Positions 9,394 through 21,196 of a stretch of 64,000 nucleotides of DNA are shown in pieces; within the stretch, counting starts at the first letter, position 1; each line of letters opens with the position of its first letter. The DNA lies in contig NZ_CP009459.1 in the NCBI RefSeq assembly GCF_000758325.1, positions 3,534,001 to 3,598,000 of the forward strand, given 5' to 3'. The stretch is from Cedecea neteri (GTDB taxonomy: Bacteria; Pseudomonadota; Gammaproteobacteria; Enterobacterales; Enterobacteriaceae). A program made the translations under genes and the position numbers. The notes under the pieces were generated by a model. The model saw nothing but the letters and a program-made list of their open reading frames with translations. It was not told the origin of the DNA and did not search any database.

Positions 9394-11031
9394 ATGCGCG
9401 GAATGCTCTCCTCCCTGTTACTGGGTTTATGCTGCCTGAGCGGCGCGGCACGTGCCGCTGCGCCCGCTGAAAAACCGGCAGATATTCGCCGCAGTGGCTT
9501 TGTTTATTGCGTCAACGGGCAGGTCAACACCTTTAACCCGCAGATGACCAGCGGCGGCCTGACCGTTGACACGCTGGCGGCGCAGCTTTATGACCGCCTG
9601 CTGGACGTTGACCCTTATACCTATCGCCTGGTGCCTGAGCTGGCGGAAAGCTGGGAAGTGCTGGATAACGGCGCGACTTACCGTTTCCACCTGCGCCACA
9701 ATGTCCAGTTCCAGACTACCGCCTGGTTTAAGCCTACCCGCGCGCTAAACGCCGATGATGTAGTGTTTACCTTTGAGCGTATCTTCGACCGCAACCACCC
9801 GTGGCATAACGTTAACGGCGGCAGCTACCCCTATTTCGACAGCCTCCAGTTCCCGGAAACGGTGAAAAGCGTTCGCAAGCTGGATGACAATACCGTTGAA
9901 TTCCGCCTCAATAAGCCGGACGCCTCCTTCCTCTGGCACCTGGCGACCCATTACGCGTCGGTGATGTCCGCCGAATACGCCGCGCAGTTGACCAAATCTG
10001 ACCATCAGGAATTGATGGACAGACAGCCGGTCGGCACCGGCCCTTTCCTGCTTAGCGAATATCGCGCAGGGCAGTACATTCGCCTTGCGCGCAACCAGCA
10101 CTTCTGGCGCGGCGTACCGCTGATGCCGCAGGTGGTGGTCGATCTGGGTTCCGGCGGTACCGGGCGTCTTTCCAAATTACTCACCGGTGAATGCGACGTG
10201 CTGGCCTGGCCTGCGGCAAGCCAGCTGACTATTCTGCGTGACGACCCGCGTCTGCGCCTGACGCTGCGCCCGGGCATGAATATCGCGTACCTGGCGTTTA
10301 ACACCAACAAGCCGCCGCTGAATAACCCGGCTGTGCGGCATGCGCTGTCCCTTGCTATTAATAATCAGCGCCTGATGCAGTCTATTTATTACGGTACGGC
10401 AGAAACGGCCGCATCCATTTTGCCTCGCGCCTCCTGGGCCTACGATAACGACGCAAAAATTACCGAATACAACCCGGCGAAAGCCCGTGAGCAGTTACAG
10501 GCCCTGGGCGTGGATAAACTGGAACTCCGTCTGTGGGTGCCGACCAGCTCTCAGGCCTGGAACCCAAGCCCGCTGAAAACCGCCGAGCTTATTCAGGCGG
10601 ATATGGCGCAGATTGGCGTGAAGGTGATTATCGTGCCGATGGAGGGGCGATTCCAGGAAGCCAGGCTGATGGACATGAATCACGATTTGACGCTTGCCGG
10701 CTGGGCAACGGACAGTAACGACCCGGACAGCTTCTTCCGTCCGATGCTGAGCTGCGCGGCAATCGGCTCACAAACTAACTATGCCCGCTGGTGTAACCCG
10801 CATTTCGATAGCGTTCTGCAAAAAGCGCTCTCTTCCCAGCAGCTTTCCGCCCGTATTGAAGCCTACAATGAAGCACAGGATATTCTGTCTGCGGAGCTGC
10901 CGGTGCTGCCGCTGGCCTCTTCGTTAAGGCTGCAGGCCTACCGCTACGACATGAAAGGCCTGGTGCTCAGCCCGTTCGGCAACGCCTCGTTTGCGGGCGT
11001 GTCCAGGGAAAATGAAGAGGCGAAAAAATAA
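9394..11031 (+). CDS. sapA: Periplasmic solute-binding protein SapA
   Basis: A 545-residue family-5 (peptide/opine type) solute-binding protein. I start it at 9394 ([11 protein letters not shown]), which gives a signal peptide ending near ARA|AAP and matches the E. coli protein (547); a longer frame to 9334 would put 20 polar residues in front of the signal. SapA is linked to resistance to antimicrobial peptides in Salmonella and Haemophilus. It heads sapABCDF; its stop overlaps the sapB ATG by one base. Confidence 0.95.
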   Translation: MRGMLSSLLLGLCCLSGAARAAAPAEKPADIRRSGFVYCVNGQVNTFNPQMTSGGLTVDTLAAQLYDRLLDVDPYTYRLVPELAESWEVLDNGATYRFHLRHNVQFQTTAWFKPTRALNADDVVFTFERIFDRNHPWHNVNGGSYPYFDSLQFPETVKSVRKLDDNTVEFRLNKPDASFLWHLATHYASVMSAEYAAQLTKSDHQELMDRQPVGTGPFLLSEYRAGQYIRLARNQHFWRGVPLMPQVVVDLGSGGTGRLSKLLTGECDVLAWPAASQLTILRDDPRLRLTLRPGMNIAYLAFNTNKPPLNNPAVRHALSLAINNQRLMQSIYYGTAETAASILPRASWAYDNDAKITEYNPAKAREQLQALGVDKLELRLWVPTSSQAWNPSPLKTAELIQADMAQIGVKVIIVPMEGRFQEARLMDMNHDLTLAGWATDSNDPDSFFRPMLSCAAIGSQTNYARWCNPHFDSVLQKALSSQQLSARIEAYNEAQDILSAELPVLPLASSLRLQAYRYDMKGLVLSPFGNASFAGVSRENEEAKK

Positions 11032-11996
11032 TGATCATTTTCACATTACGGCGATTATTGCTGCTGCTGATCACCCTGCTGTTTCTGGCGGTGGTCGGCT
11101 TTAGCCTCAACTATTTTACGCCCCACGCGCCGCTGCAGGGTGCCTCGCTGTGGAACGCCTGGGTGTTCTGGTTTGACAGCCTGCTGCACTGGGATTTTGG
11201 CGTCTCCAGCATTAACGGCCAGTCGATTAACGAGCAATTACGCGACGTGTTCCCGGCCACCATGGAGCTGTGCATTCTGGCCTTCGGCCTGGCGCTGCTG
11301 ATTGGTATTCCGGTGGGGATGCTGGCAGGCATCATGCGCAATAAGTGGCAGGATAAGCTGATCAGCGCTCTGGCGCTGGTGGGCTTTTCGATTCCGGTGT
11401 TCTGGCTGGCGCTGCTGCTGACGCTGTTCTTCTCGCTGACGCTGGGCTGGTTCCCGGTTTCCGGGCGTTTTGACCTGCTTTATGAGGTCAAGTCCGTCAC
11501 CGGCTTTGCGCTGGTGGATGCGTGGCTCTCGGACTCACCTTATCGCAGCGAGATGATCGTCAGCGCCCTGCGCCATATGGTGCTGCCGGTCGCCGCTCTC
11601 GCCGTCGCGCCGACCACCGAAGTGATTCGCCTGATGCGGATCAGCACCATCGAGGTGTTCGACCAAAACTACGTCAAAGCCGCCGCCACGCGAGGGCTTT
11701 CCCGCTTCACTATTTTGCATCGCCATGTGCTGCACAACGCGCTGCCGCCGGTGATCCCTCGCCTGGGGCTGCAGTTTTCAACCATGCTGACGCTGGCGAT
11801 GATCACCGAAGTGGTCTTTAGCTGGCCGGGCCTGGGCCGCTGGCTGATTAACGCTATCCGCCAGCAGGATTACATGGCGATTTCCGCCGGGGTGATGGTG
11901 ATTGGCTCGCTGGTGATTATTGTTAACGTGATTTCCGATATTTTGGGCGCTATGGCCAACCCACTGAAGCATAAGGAATGGTATGCCTTACGATAG
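11031..11996 (+). CDS. sapB: SapB ABC transporter permease
   Basis: A 321-residue inner-membrane permease of the DppB/OppB type with about six transmembrane helices and a conserved EAA-like loop ([19 protein letters not shown], about 221-239). With SapC it forms the channel of the Sap transporter. In E. coli SapBCDF without SapA has been reported to export putrescine. It overlaps sapA by one base and sapC by 14 bases. Confidence 0.95.
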   Translation: MIIFTLRRLLLLLITLLFLAVVGFSLNYFTPHAPLQGASLWNAWVFWFDSLLHWDFGVSSINGQSINEQLRDVFPATMELCILAFGLALLIGIPVGMLAGIMRNKWQDKLISALALVGFSIPVFWLALLLTLFFSLTLGWFPVSGRFDLLYEVKSVTGFALVDAWLSDSPYRSEMIVSALRHMVLPVAALAVAPTTEVIRLMRISTIEVFDQNYVKAAATRGLSRFTILHRHVLHNALPPVIPRLGLQFSTMLTLAMITEVVFSWPGLGRWLINAIRQQDYMAISAGVMVIGSLVIIVNVISDILGAMANPLKHKEWYALR

Positions 11997-12873
11997 CGTC
12001 TACCGCGAAAAGCGACCGCCAAGTACGCTGCGACTGACGTGGCGAAAATTCTATGGCGATACCACCGCGATGATTGGCCTCTACGGCTGCGGCGGCCTGG
12101 CTATTCTGTGTCTGTTCGGCGGTCTTTTTGCCCCGTATCAAATTGACCAACAGTTTTTGGGCTATCAGCTTTTGCCGCCGTCATGGTCCCGCTATGGCGA
12201 GGTTTCGTTCTTCCTCGGTACCGACGATCTTGGCCGTGACGTGCTGAGCCGCCTGCTTAGCGGCGCGGCGCCAACCGTAGGAGGGGCGTTTGTCGTCACG
12301 CTTGCAGCGACAATTTGCGGCATCGTGCTCGGCGTGATTGCCGGGTCGACTCACGGTCTGCGCTCGGCGGTGCTGAACCACATTCTCGACACGCTGCTGT
12401 CGATTCCGTCCCTGCTGCTGGCGATTATCGTGGTCGCCTTTGCTGGCCCACATCTCAGCCATGCGATGTTTGCCGTCTGGCTGGCGCTGCTGCCGCGAAT
12501 GGTGCGCTCGGTCTACAGCGCGGTGCACGATGAACTGGAGAAAGAGTATGTGGTCGCCGCCCGTCTGGATGGCGCTACTACCCTGAACATTCTGTGGTTT
12601 GCCGTCATGCCCAATATCACCGCCACGCTGGTCACAGAAATCACGCGAGCGCTGTCTATGGCGATTCTGGACATTGCCGCGCTTGGTTTTCTCGATCTGG
12701 GCGCACAGCTCCCTTCCCCGGAATGGGGCGCGATGCTCGGCGATGCGCTGGAACTGATTTACGTTGCGCCCTGGACGGTCATGCTGCCAGGCGCCGCCAT
12801 CATGATAAGCGTCCTGCTGATCAACCTGCTTGGCGACGGCCTGCGCCGCGCGATTAACGCGGGGGTGCAATAA
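11983..12873 (+). CDS. sapC: SapC ABC transporter permease
   Basis: A 296-residue permease of the DppC type. The N-terminal polar stretch is followed by a first helix ([21 protein letters not shown]), a [14 protein letters not shown] motif typical of this family, five more helices and the EAA-like loop ([20 protein letters not shown]). It partners SapB. The start lies inside sapB and the stop overlaps the sapD ATG by one base, so the whole operon is translationally coupled. Confidence 0.95.
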   Translation: MPYDSVYREKRPPSTLRLTWRKFYGDTTAMIGLYGCGGLAILCLFGGLFAPYQIDQQFLGYQLLPPSWSRYGEVSFFLGTDDLGRDVLSRLLSGAAPTVGGAFVVTLAATICGIVLGVIAGSTHGLRSAVLNHILDTLLSIPSLLLAIIVVAFAGPHLSHAMFAVWLALLPRMVRSVYSAVHDELEKEYVVAARLDGATTLNILWFAVMPNITATLVTEITRALSMAILDIAALGFLDLGAQLPSPEWGAMLGDALELIYVAPWTVMLPGAAIMISVLLINLLGDGLRRAINAGVQ

Positions 12874-13865
12874 TGCCGCTACTTGATATCCGCAACCTGA
12901 CCATCGAATTTATGACCGCCGAAGGCTGGGTGAAAGCCGTCGATCGCGTGAGCATGACGCTGGCCGAAGGGGAAATTCGCGGTCTGGTCGGCGAGTCCGG
13001 CTCCGGGAAAAGTCTCATCGCGAAAGCTATCTGTGGCGTCACCAAAGATAACTGGCGGGTCACCGCCGACCGTATGCGCTTTGACGATATCGACCTGCTG
13101 CGACTCTCGCCGCGTGAGCGCCGCCGCCTGGTAGGTCACAACGTGTCGATGATTTTCCAGGAGCCACAATCCTGCCTGGATCCGTCTGAAAGAATTGGTC
13201 GTCAGCTGACCCAAAACATTCCCGGCTGGACTTATAAAGGCCGCTGGTGGCAGCGCTTCGGCTGGCGCAAGCGCCGGGCTATAGAACTGCTGCACCGCGT
13301 GGGGATTAAAGATCACAAAGACGCCATGAGCAGCTATCCGTACGAACTGACGGAGGGTGAATGCCAGAAAGTGATGATCGCCATCGCGCTGGCAAACCAG
13401 CCACGCCTGCTCATTGCGGACGAGCCCACCAACGCCATGGAGCCGACCACACAGTCGCAGATCTTCCGTTTATTAACACGGCTCAATCAGAACAACAACA
13501 CCACTATTCTGCTGATTAGCCACGACCTGCAGATGCTGAGCCAGTGGGCGGATAAAATTAACGTGATGTACTGCGGGCAAACCGTGGAAAGCGCGACGAG
13601 CGAAGAGCTGGTTGCCACGCCGCATCACCCGTATACCCAGGCGCTGATCCGCGCTATCCCTGATTTTGGTAGCCCAATGCCGCATAAGAGCCGGTTAAAC
13701 ACCATGCCGGGCGCGATTCCACTGCTGGAGCAATTGCCGATGGGCTGCCGCCTTGGGCCACGCTGCCCTTATGCCCAGCGCAAATGCATTGAAGCGCCGA
13801 GGCTTGAAGGGGCGAAAAATCACCTGTACGCCTGTCATTTCCCGCTGAATATGGAGAGTCAGTAA
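12873..13865 (+). CDS. sapD: SapD ABC transporter ATPase
   Basis: A 330-residue ATPase of the oligopeptide type. Walker A is GESGSGKS and Walker B is LLIADEPT. The signature motif is degenerate (LTEGECQK in place of LSGGQ), which is also true of E. coli SapD, so the hydrolysing site formed with SapF is probably asymmetric. The C-terminus has the [14 protein letters not shown] cysteine motif of peptide-transporter ATPases. SapD also supports Trk potassium uptake in E. coli. Confidence 0.95.
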   Translation: MPLLDIRNLTIEFMTAEGWVKAVDRVSMTLAEGEIRGLVGESGSGKSLIAKAICGVTKDNWRVTADRMRFDDIDLLRLSPRERRRLVGHNVSMIFQEPQSCLDPSERIGRQLTQNIPGWTYKGRWWQRFGWRKRRAIELLHRVGIKDHKDAMSSYPYELTEGECQKVMIAIALANQPRLLIADEPTNAMEPTTQSQIFRLLTRLNQNNNTTILLISHDLQMLSQWADKINVMYCGQTVESATSEELVATPHHPYTQALIRAIPDFGSPMPHKSRLNTMPGAIPLLEQLPMGCRLGPRCPYAQRKCIEAPRLEGAKNHLYACHFPLNMESQ

Positions 13866-14671
13866 TGGTCGAAACGCTGCTGGAAGTCCGCAATTTAAGT
13901 AAGACGTTTCGCTACCGTACCGGTTTGTTCCACCGCCAGCACGTCGAAGCGGTGAAGCCGCTCAACTTTACGCTGCGCGAGAAACAGACGCTGGCGATTA
14001 TCGGGGAAAATGGCTCGGGCAAATCGACGCTGGCAAAAATGCTGGCGGGGATGATTGAACCGACCACCGGCGAGTTAGTGATCGACGATCACCCTCTCCA
14101 CTTCGGCGATTATTCCTGGCGCAGTCAGCGGATCAGGATGATATTTCAGGATCCCAGTACGTCCCTGAACCCGCGCCAACGTATCTCGCAGATTCTGGAC
14201 TTCCCGCTGCGGTTGAATACTGAGCTGGAGCCGGAGCTGCGGCAAAAGCGCATTCTGGACACCTTACGCATGGTTGGCCTGCTGCCGGACCACGCCAGCT
14301 ATTACCCGCATATGCTGGCACCGGGGCAAAAACAGCGTCTGGGCCTGGCCCGCGCGCTGATCCTCAGGCCAAAGGTGATTATTGCCGATGAAGCGCTGGC
14401 GTCGCTGGACATGTCCATGCGCTCACAGCTGATCAACCTGATGCTTGAGCTGCAGGAAAAACAAGGGATTTCTTATATTTACGTGACTCAACACATTGGC
14501 ATGATGAAGCATATCAGCGACCAGGTGATGGTGATGCACGAAGGCGAAGTGGTGGAGCGCGGCAGCACGGCCGACGTGCTCGCCTCCCCACTGCATGAAT
14601 TGACTAAGCGGCTGATTAACAGCCACTTCGGCGAGGCTTTAACCGCTGACGCCTGGCGTAGAGATCGTTGA
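13865..14671 (+). CDS. sapF: SapF ABC transporter ATPase
   Basis: A 268-residue ATPase that pairs with SapD. Walker A is GENGSGKST, the signature is APGQKQR, and Walker B is VIIADEAL. It is the last gene of sapABCDF. Its ATG overlaps the sapD stop by one base. A perfect 9-bp hairpin (CACTTTTCC-TAAC-GGAAAAGTG, about 14676-14697) lies right after the gene but lacks a T-run, so readthrough toward fabI is possible. Confidence 0.95.
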   Translation: MVETLLEVRNLSKTFRYRTGLFHRQHVEAVKPLNFTLREKQTLAIIGENGSGKSTLAKMLAGMIEPTTGELVIDDHPLHFGDYSWRSQRIRMIFQDPSTSLNPRQRISQILDFPLRLNTELEPELRQKRILDTLRMVGLLPDHASYYPHMLAPGQKQRLGLARALILRPKVIIADEALASLDMSMRSQLINLMLELQEKQGISYIYVTQHIGMMKHISDQVMVMHEGEVVERGSTADVLASPLHELTKRLINSHFGEALTADAWRRDR

Positions 14672-14809
14672 TTCGCACTTTTCCTAACGGAAAAGTGGTC
14701 GGATTAACGCTTACGCAGGAGTCATGTTAGAATCGCCCGGTCTTAACGTCGGCCTGCCTGTTTATTCACCTGCTGGCCGCAACAACAATGACTATTAAGG
14801 ATTAAAGCT

Positions 14810-15601
14810 ATGGGTTTTCTTACCGGTAAACGCATTCTGATCACTGGCGTCGCCAGTAAACTCTCCATTGCCTACGGGATTGCACAGGCGATGCACCGCG
14901 AAGGCGCCGAGCTGGCATTCACCTACCAGAACGAGAAGCTGAAAGGCCGTGTGGAAGGTTTTGCTGCCGAGCTGGGTTCAAGCATCGTGCTGCCTTGCGA
15001 TGTGGCTGAAGATGAGAGCATCGAAGCGCTGTTTACCGAACTGGCGAAAAGCTGGCCGAAATTTGACGGTTTCGTTCACTCCATCGGTTTCGCCCCAGGC
15101 GACCAGCTGGATGGCGACTATGTGAACGCCGTTACCCGTGAAGGCTTTAAAATTGCCCACGACATCAGCGCATACAGCTTCGTTGCTATGGCAAAAGTTT
15201 GCCGTGAAATGCTGAACCCAGGTTCCGCCCTGCTGACCCTGTCCTACCTGGGCGCAGAGCGTGCTATCCCTAACTACAACGTTATGGGCCTGGCTAAGGC
15301 GTCTCTGGAAGCTAACGTTCGCTACATGGCTAACGCCATGGGCCCAGAAGGCGTGCGTGTGAACGCCATCTCCGCTGGCCCAATCCGTACTCTGGCTGCT
15401 TCCGGCATCAAAGACTTCCGTAAAATGCTGGCCCACTGTGAAGCTGTTACCCCAATTCGTCGCACCGTAACCATCGAAGACGTGGGTAACTCCGCAGCCT
15501 TCCTGTGTTCCGACCTGTCTGCCGGTATCTCCGGTGAAGTGGTTCACGTTGACGGCGGCTTCAGCATCGCAGCCATGAACGAGCTGGAACTGAAAGACTA
15601 A
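14810..15601 (+). CDS. fabI: NADH-dependent enoyl-ACP reductase FabI
   Basis: A 263-residue short-chain-dehydrogenase-type reductase that completes each cycle of fatty-acid elongation. Tyr146, Tyr156 and Lys163 of the active site are in place ([20 protein letters not shown]). Gly93 in SIGFAPG is the wild-type residue whose change gives triclosan resistance, so this protein should be sensitive. A TAGAAT at 14728-14733 is a plausible -10 box. E. coli ycjD, which adjoins fabI there, is not present. The enzyme also supplies acyl chains that RpfF, encoded nearby, could use. Confidence 0.98.
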   Translation: MGFLTGKRILITGVASKLSIAYGIAQAMHREGAELAFTYQNEKLKGRVEGFAAELGSSIVLPCDVAEDESIEALFTELAKSWPKFDGFVHSIGFAPGDQLDGDYVNAVTREGFKIAHDISAYSFVAMAKVCREMLNPGSALLTLSYLGAERAIPNYNVMGLAKASLEANVRYMANAMGPEGVRVNAISAGPIRTLAASGIKDFRKMLAHCEAVTPIRRTVTIEDVGNSAAFLCSDLSAGISGEVVHVDGGFSIAAMNELELKD

Positions 15602-15812
15602 TTTCTGTTCCTGAGCGAAGCGGGCTGCGGCCCGTTTCGCTATTTCCCCCTGCATTCCCCGCCTGAATCCGAATTAGTTATACCTTTCCGATATTTATTA
15701 TCACCGATCATTCTTTTGTCACCTCCCGAGCTTGCGCCAGGATAAAACAGCGAACCAGGCCCGGCATTCACGTTGTATCCGGGTCTGCAAACTTTTTGAC
15801 CAAGGAACGACC

Positions 15813-16988
15813 ATGGAACAACGCCGCTTTTCTGGTAAAAGCCACTGGTATCATGAAACCCAGTCCAGTCTGTGCCCGGCGGATGTACTGCCTTTAGTTC
15901 CCGAAGCGGCGCAGTTTGAAGACCGCTTTCTGCTTGATGTAGTCCCTTCTGAAGCGCAATTGATTGTTGAAGCCCCGTGGCTTGATGCCGCCCGAGCGGC
16001 AGCCGATGTGCTGCTGCCCGAAAGTATTAACGTGACGCGTTTACATACCCTGAGCAGTTACGATCGCCTGAGCACGGCGCTGACCGTCGCGCAGGTCTAC
16101 GGCGTCCAGCGCCTGTGTAACCACTATGCCGCTCGCCTGGCCCCACAGCCCGGCCCTGACTCATCCCGGGAAAGCAATCGTCGCCTGACCCAGATCACCC
16201 AGTTTGCCCGCCAGCTTGCCAGCCAGCCGACGCTTATCGACGATAGCGCTTTAGCGCAGCTGGATGAATGTGGCCTGTCTGTGGACGATATTGTCTCTTT
16301 CACCCAGATTATCGGCTTCGTGGGCTTCCAGGCGCGCGCCATTGCCGTCTGGCAAGCGCTGCAGGGGCTGCCCGTTCGCTGGCTGCCGGGACTTACCGGG
16401 CAACTGGACGCGGAGCCCGCGCTGTTTACACCATACCCGGTCAACTGGCTTCCAGGGCTGGCTCCCGTTGAAATGCGCTATGCCCGTGCGGAACAGCTGG
16501 AAGTCCTGAGCATCAGCCAGCCGCTGCGAACGCTGCGTGATATTGCCTGGCTGCTTGCCCACGATGAACGGGCGCTGTCTTACCTCAGCCAGCTTACCCG
16601 TCTGTTCTGGCAGACCACATCGCAGCAATCAGACGATGCGCTGCTGGCGGTGATGCTGACGTCACGGATTAACGGCAGCGCCGCCTGCTTTAGCGATGCC
16701 GTGGCGGCCTGGCAGGGAGATGCCGGATTACCGGACGCGATGCGCAACGGGGAACGGGCGCTGAACGCCTGGAGCCACAACCATCCTCGTGAAAAAGCGA
16801 TTATTCAGGCCGTGCAGCTGTTAACCCGCGTCCCGGACAGATTTAGCGCCTCACAGATTCAACCTTTGTATGAGCAAGGTTTTAGCGAGCAAGAGGTGCT
16901 GAAATTACTGGTTAGTGCCGGGCTGGCCGGGTGGATAAACCGCCTGAAAATTGGTCTGGGAAATACCGCTCAAGCGCTGAATCCATAA
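15813..16988 (+). CDS. yciW: YciW, tandem AhpD/CMD-fold protein
   Basis: A 391-residue protein closely matching E. coli YciW (MEQRRFSGKSHWYHETQSS at the start). It appears to hold two AhpD/carboxymuconolactone-decarboxylase-like halves: one near 80-190 (ALTVAQVYGVQRLCNHYAAR) and one near 270-391 (VMLTSRINGSAACFSDAV then HPREKAIIQAV). The canonical CxxC redox pair is incomplete in both. I start at the ATG at 15813, after an AAGGA site; a frame to 15732 is unsupported. E. coli yciW has been linked to cysteine metabolism and CysB. The reaction is unknown. Confidence 0.88.
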   Translation: MEQRRFSGKSHWYHETQSSLCPADVLPLVPEAAQFEDRFLLDVVPSEAQLIVEAPWLDAARAAADVLLPESINVTRLHTLSSYDRLSTALTVAQVYGVQRLCNHYAARLAPQPGPDSSRESNRRLTQITQFARQLASQPTLIDDSALAQLDECGLSVDDIVSFTQIIGFVGFQARAIAVWQALQGLPVRWLPGLTGQLDAEPALFTPYPVNWLPGLAPVEMRYARAEQLEVLSISQPLRTLRDIAWLLAHDERALSYLSQLTRLFWQTTSQQSDDALLAVMLTSRINGSAACFSDAVAAWQGDAGLPDAMRNGERALNAWSHNHPREKAIIQAVQLLTRVPDRFSASQIQPLYEQGFSEQEVLKLLVSAGLAGWINRLKIGLGNTAQALNP

Positions 16989-17073
16989 GCCTTCACGGCA
17001 ATCAGCGCTTGCCGCAAGGTACGGTTTCGCGTAAAACTGTCAGCCGCTCTTTTGGCCACGAAAACGAAACGAT

Positions 17074-19008
17074 ATGCTTCAGGATAACCCGCTGCTCGCG
17101 CAGCTAAAACAGCAACTGCATTCTCAGACTCCACGCGCTGAAGGCGTGGTGAAAGGCACGGAAAAAGGGTTCGGCTTCCTCGAAGTCGATGCGAATAAAA
17201 GCTACTTTATTCCGCCGCCGCAGATGAAAAAAGTGATGCACGGCGACCGTATCAGCGCCGTTATCCACACCGATAAAGACCGTGAGTCCGCCGAGCCGGA
17301 AACGCTTATCGAACCTTTCCTGACGCGTTTTGTTGGCCGCGTTCAGAAAAAAGACGACCGCCTGTCCATTGTGCCGGATCATCCGCTGCTGAGAGACGCG
17401 ATTCAGTGCCGTGCGGCTCGCGACGTGACCCATGACTTCCAGAACGGTGACTGGGCGGTGGCTGAAATGCGCCGTCACCCGCTAAAGGGCGACCGTGGCT
17501 TCTATGCCGAGTTAACGCAATTCATCACCTCCGGCGACGATCACCTGGCGCCGTGGTGGGTGACACTGTCACGTCACAATCTTGAACGCGAAGCGCCGGA
17601 CGGCGTGGCTACCGAGATGCTTGACGATGGCCTGGTGCGCGAAGACTTAACGTCGCTGGATTTTGTCACCATCGACAGCGCCAGCACCGAAGATATGGAC
17701 GATGCGCTGTACGTTGAAGAACTTGCCGACGGCAAACTGCAGCTGACAGTGGCCATCGCCGATCCGACCGCCTGGATCGCAGAAGGCAGCAAGCTCGACG
17801 GCATCGCCAAAATTCGTGCCTTTACCAATTATCTGCCTGGCTTTAACATCCCAATGCTGCCGCGCGAGCTGTCAGACGATCTCTGCTCCCTGCGCGCCAA
17901 CGTTGTCCGCCCTGTCCTCGCCTGCCGCATGACCATTGAGCAGGACGGCGCTATCGCCAGCGACATTCATTTCTTCGCCGCGAATATCGAGTCCAAAGCC
18001 AAGCTGGTTTATGACGAAGTCTCTGACTGGCTGGAAGAGAAAAATGGCTGGCAGCCGCAGAGCGACGCCATTGCACGGCAAATTCGCCTGCTGCATCGCG
18101 TTTGCCTGGCCCGCAGCGAATGGCGTCAGACCCACGCGCTGGTCTTTAAAGATCGTCCGGACTATCGCTTTGTTTTGGGCGAGAAAGGCGAAGTGCTGGA
18201 TATTGTGGCCGAGCCACGTCGTATCGCAAACCGTATCGTTGAAGAGTCGATGATCGCGGCTAACGTTTGTGCGGCCATCGTGCTGCGCGAGAAGCTGGGC
18301 TTCGGAATTTATAACGTTCATACCGGTTTCGATCCGGCCAATACTGAACAGCTGGCCACCATGCTGCAAACCCACGGCATCACCGTGGACGCGCAGGAAG
18401 TGCTGACGCTGGAAGGTTTCTGCAAGCTGCGCCGCGAACTGGACGCTCAGCCGACCGGGTTCCTGGACAGCCGCATTCGCCGTTACCAGTCGTTCGCTGA
18501 GATCAGCACCGAGCCTGGCCCGCACTTCGGCCTTGGCCTCGAAGCCTATGCCACCTGGACTTCCCCAATCCGTAAATTCGGCGATATGGTTAACCACCGT
18601 TTGCTGAAAGCGATTATTAAAGGCGAAGCGGCGACGCGCCCGGCGGAAGAAACCACCGTCCAGATGGCGGAACGTCGCCGTCTTAACCGAATGGCCGAAC
18701 GTGACGTGGGCGACTGGCTGTACGCTCGTTTCCTGAACCCGAAAGCCGGCACCGATACTCGCTTCGCAGCAGAGATTATCGATGTCAGCCGCGGCGGGAT
18801 GCGCGTGCGTCTTGTGGACAACGGGGCCGTGGCGTTTATTCCTGCACCGTTCATCCACGCGGTACGTGATGAGCTGGTTTGCAGCCAGGAAAACGGCACC
18901 GTGCAGATTAAGGGCGAAGTCGTTTATAAAGTGACCGACGTTATCGATGTGACCATCGCGGAAGTTCGCATGGAAACGCGCAGCGTTATCGCTCGCCCTG
19001 CGGTCTGA
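17074..19008 (+). CDS. rnb: Exoribonuclease II
   Basis: A 644-residue 3'-to-5' processive exoribonuclease, the same length as in E. coli. Two N-terminal cold-shock domains (about 1-165) are followed by the RNB catalytic domain and a C-terminal S1 domain (from about 555). The four metal-binding aspartates are Asp201, Asp207, Asp209 and Asp210 in [11 protein letters not shown]. It is transcribed alone, with its own terminator. Confidence 0.98.
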   Translation: MLQDNPLLAQLKQQLHSQTPRAEGVVKGTEKGFGFLEVDANKSYFIPPPQMKKVMHGDRISAVIHTDKDRESAEPETLIEPFLTRFVGRVQKKDDRLSIVPDHPLLRDAIQCRAARDVTHDFQNGDWAVAEMRRHPLKGDRGFYAELTQFITSGDDHLAPWWVTLSRHNLEREAPDGVATEMLDDGLVREDLTSLDFVTIDSASTEDMDDALYVEELADGKLQLTVAIADPTAWIAEGSKLDGIAKIRAFTNYLPGFNIPMLPRELSDDLCSLRANVVRPVLACRMTIEQDGAIASDIHFFAANIESKAKLVYDEVSDWLEEKNGWQPQSDAIARQIRLLHRVCLARSEWRQTHALVFKDRPDYRFVLGEKGEVLDIVAEPRRIANRIVEESMIAANVCAAIVLREKLGFGIYNVHTGFDPANTEQLATMLQTHGITVDAQEVLTLEGFCKLRRELDAQPTGFLDSRIRRYQSFAEISTEPGPHFGLGLEAYATWTSPIRKFGDMVNHRLLKAIIKGEAATRPAEETTVQMAERRRLNRMAERDVGDWLYARFLNPKAGTDTRFAAEIIDVSRGGMRVRLVDNGAVAFIPAPFIHAVRDELVCSQENGTVQIKGEVVYKVTDVIDVTIAEVRMETRSVIARPAV

Positions 19009-19027
19009 TCCTGATTTTCACCCTATA

Positions 19028-19056
19028 AAGCCGGGCGCTCTGCCCGGCTTTTTCAT
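19028..19056 (+). terminator. Terminator of rnb
   Basis: AAGCCGGGC-GCTCT-GCCCGGCTT followed by TTTTC. Confidence 0.88.
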
Positions 19057-19204
19057 TTCTGTCATCGCAATGTGCCGATATATTGCACATCCTCTGCAAA
19101 AACAAGATCTTTTCCTCTTTACCGGGGCTTTAACATCGGCCGTCTGTTGCTACTATAAATAATAGATTTAGGTGATATTTTTCCCCTGAGGCTCAGGAGC
19201 ACGA

Positions 19205-21196
19205 ATGAAAGACGATTTGGAGCAGAACCTGCTTTATCGTTATCTGGGGACGACCAGCCCCTACTGGCGTTTACCGGCAGACAGCAACGCCCTTCAACTT
19301 GCGGCCAGCGAAGATTCAGACACCGGCCAGGTCGTCGCGCTGGACATGATACAGGCCGACGAAATTCGCCAGATGACGGTGATTACGTCCAGCCTGACCA
19401 TGACATTGTCGCTGTTCGGCATAGAAGTCCCGGTGCATATGGTCGGCCGCAAAGTGTCCAAACGCGAGTGGGCGGGCACCGCCTCGGCCTGGCATGACAC
19501 CCATTCGGTGGCTCGCGATCTGGTGCAGGGCCTCTCTTTTGCCGAGCAGGTTGTCTCTGAAGCGAATTCAGTCATTGTCATTCTTGATAAACAGGGAAAC
19601 ATTCAGCGCTTCAACCGGCTAAGCGAAGAATACACCGGGATGAAAGAGCATGAGGTCATCGGGCAGAACGTCTTTAAGCTGTTTATGAGCCGCAGCGAAG
19701 CCGCCGCCTCCAGACGCAATATCAGCGGATTTTTTCGCAACGGCAGCTCCTATGAAGTTGAGCGTTGGGTCAAAACCCGTAAAGGCCAGCGGCTGTTTTT
19801 GTTCCGCAACAAGTTTGTCCACAGCGGCAGCGGCAAAAACGAAATCTACCTGATTTGCTCCGGCACCGACATTACCGAAGAGCGCCGCGCGCAGGAACGA
19901 CTGCGGGTGCTGGCCAATACCGATACCATTACCGGGCTGCCTAACCGCAACGCCATTTACGACCTGATCACCGAGGCCATCGCCAAACGGGGTGACACGC
20001 AGGTTGGCATCGTCTATCTGGATCTCGATAACTTTAAAAAAGTGAACGATGCCTACGGCCATATGTTTGGCGATCAGCTGCTGCAGGCCGTGTCGCTGGC
20101 GATTTTAAGCTGCCTTGAAGAAGGCCAGGTGCTGGCGCGCCTCGGAGGCGATGAATTTATCGTGCTGGCAACCAACACCTCTCAGGGCTCGCTGGAAGCG
20201 ATGTCTTCTCGCATTCTGACCCGCCTGAAACAGCCCTTCAGGATTGGCCTGATCGAGGTCTACAGCGGCTGTTCGCTGGGTATCTCTCTCGCCCCGCAAC
20301 ACGGGGATGAACGAGAGAATCTGATTCGTAACGCCGACACCGCCATGTACACCGCCAAAGAGAGCGGCCGCGGGAAGTTTTGCGTGTTCTCGCCCGAGAT
20401 GAACCAGCGGGTGTTTGAGTATTTATGGCTGGATACCAATCTGCGGAAAGCGCTGGATAACGATCAGCTGGTGATTCATTACCAGCCGAAAATGACCTGG
20501 CGCGGTGAAGTCCGTAGCCTGGAAGCACTGGTACGCTGGCAATCGCCGGAGCGCGGGCTGATCCCTCCCCAGGGCTTTATCTCCTACGCCGAAGAGTCCG
20601 GCCTGATTGTGCCGCTTGGGCGCTGGGTGATGGTTAGCGTCGTGCAGCAGGTAGCGAAATGGCGGGACAAAGGGATTAATTTACGCGTGGCAGTCAATGT
20701 CTCTGCCCGACAGCTTGCCGACCAGACTATTTTTAGCGATCTCAAGCAGGCGCTGAAGGATCTGAACTTTGAGTACTGCCCGATTGATGTTGAGCTGACC
20801 GAGAGCTGTCTAATCGAAAACGAAGAGCTGGCGCTGTCGGTTATCAAGCAGTTTAGTCAGCTAGGGGCGCAGGTGCATCTGGATGACTTCGGCACGGGGT
20901 ATTCGTCCTTATCACAGCTGGCCCGTTTCCCTATCGACGCCATTAAGCTCGATCAGTCCTTTGTGCGCGACGTGCATAAACACTCGGTGTCTCAGTCGCT
21001 GGTGAGAGCGATTGTGGCCGTGGCGCAGGCACTGAATTTACAGGTCATTGCAGAGGGCGTAGAGAACCAAAAAGAAGACGCCTTTCTTACCAAGAACGGC
21101 GTCAACGAACGGCAGGGGTTCTTATTCGCCAAACCAATGCCCGCTGCCGTGTTCGAGCGTTGGTTTAAGCGCTATCAGGCCAGAACAAAGCGCTAG
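19205..21196 (+). CDS. pdeR: RpfR/PdeR: DSF-binding PAS-GGDEF-EAL c-di-GMP enzyme
   Basis: A 663-residue cytoplasmic protein (E. coli PdeR/YciR/Gmr 661). An N-terminal region (about 1-95), which in RpfR binds RpfF, is followed by a PAS domain (about 110-225), GGDEF (intact GGDEF at 314-318) and EAL (EAL at 440-442; [10 protein letters not shown] also present). In Cronobacter and Burkholderia, RpfR binds cis-2-dodecenoic acid through PAS and lowers c-di-GMP. In E. coli PdeR works with DgcM and MlrA in curli control. Convergent rpfF makes the RpfR role likely here. A TATAAA-type -10 sequence lies near 19155. Confidence 0.93.
   Translation: MKDDLEQNLLYRYLGTTSPYWRLPADSNALQLAASEDSDTGQVVALDMIQADEIRQMTVITSSLTMTLSLFGIEVPVHMVGRKVSKREWAGTASAWHDTHSVARDLVQGLSFAEQVVSEANSVIVILDKQGNIQRFNRLSEEYTGMKEHEVIGQNVFKLFMSRSEAAASRRNISGFFRNGSSYEVERWVKTRKGQRLFLFRNKFVHSGSGKNEIYLICSGTDITEERRAQERLRVLANTDTITGLPNRNAIYDLITEAIAKRGDTQVGIVYLDLDNFKKVNDAYGHMFGDQLLQAVSLAILSCLEEGQVLARLGGDEFIVLATNTSQGSLEAMSSRILTRLKQPFRIGLIEVYSGCSLGISLAPQHGDERENLIRNADTAMYTAKESGRGKFCVFSPEMNQRVFEYLWLDTNLRKALDNDQLVIHYQPKMTWRGEVRSLEALVRWQSPERGLIPPQGFISYAEESGLIVPLGRWVMVSVVQQVAKWRDKGINLRVAVNVSARQLADQTIFSDLKQALKDLNFEYCPIDVELTESCLIENEELALSVIKQFSQLGAQVHLDDFGTGYSSLSQLARFPIDAIKLDQSFVRDVHKHSVSQSLVRAIVAVAQALNLQVIAEGVENQKEDAFLTKNGVNERQGFLFAKPMPAAVFERWFKRYQARTKR

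Noticed and set aside
17872-18858. Long antisense frame of 328 codons inside rnb
   Set aside because: It is the complement of a conserved enzyme gene in GC-rich DNA. No ribosome site or family motif is seen. The same applies to antisense frames in tyrR (2474-3262), pspF (8275-9000), sapC (12181-12870) and fabI (14978-15655).
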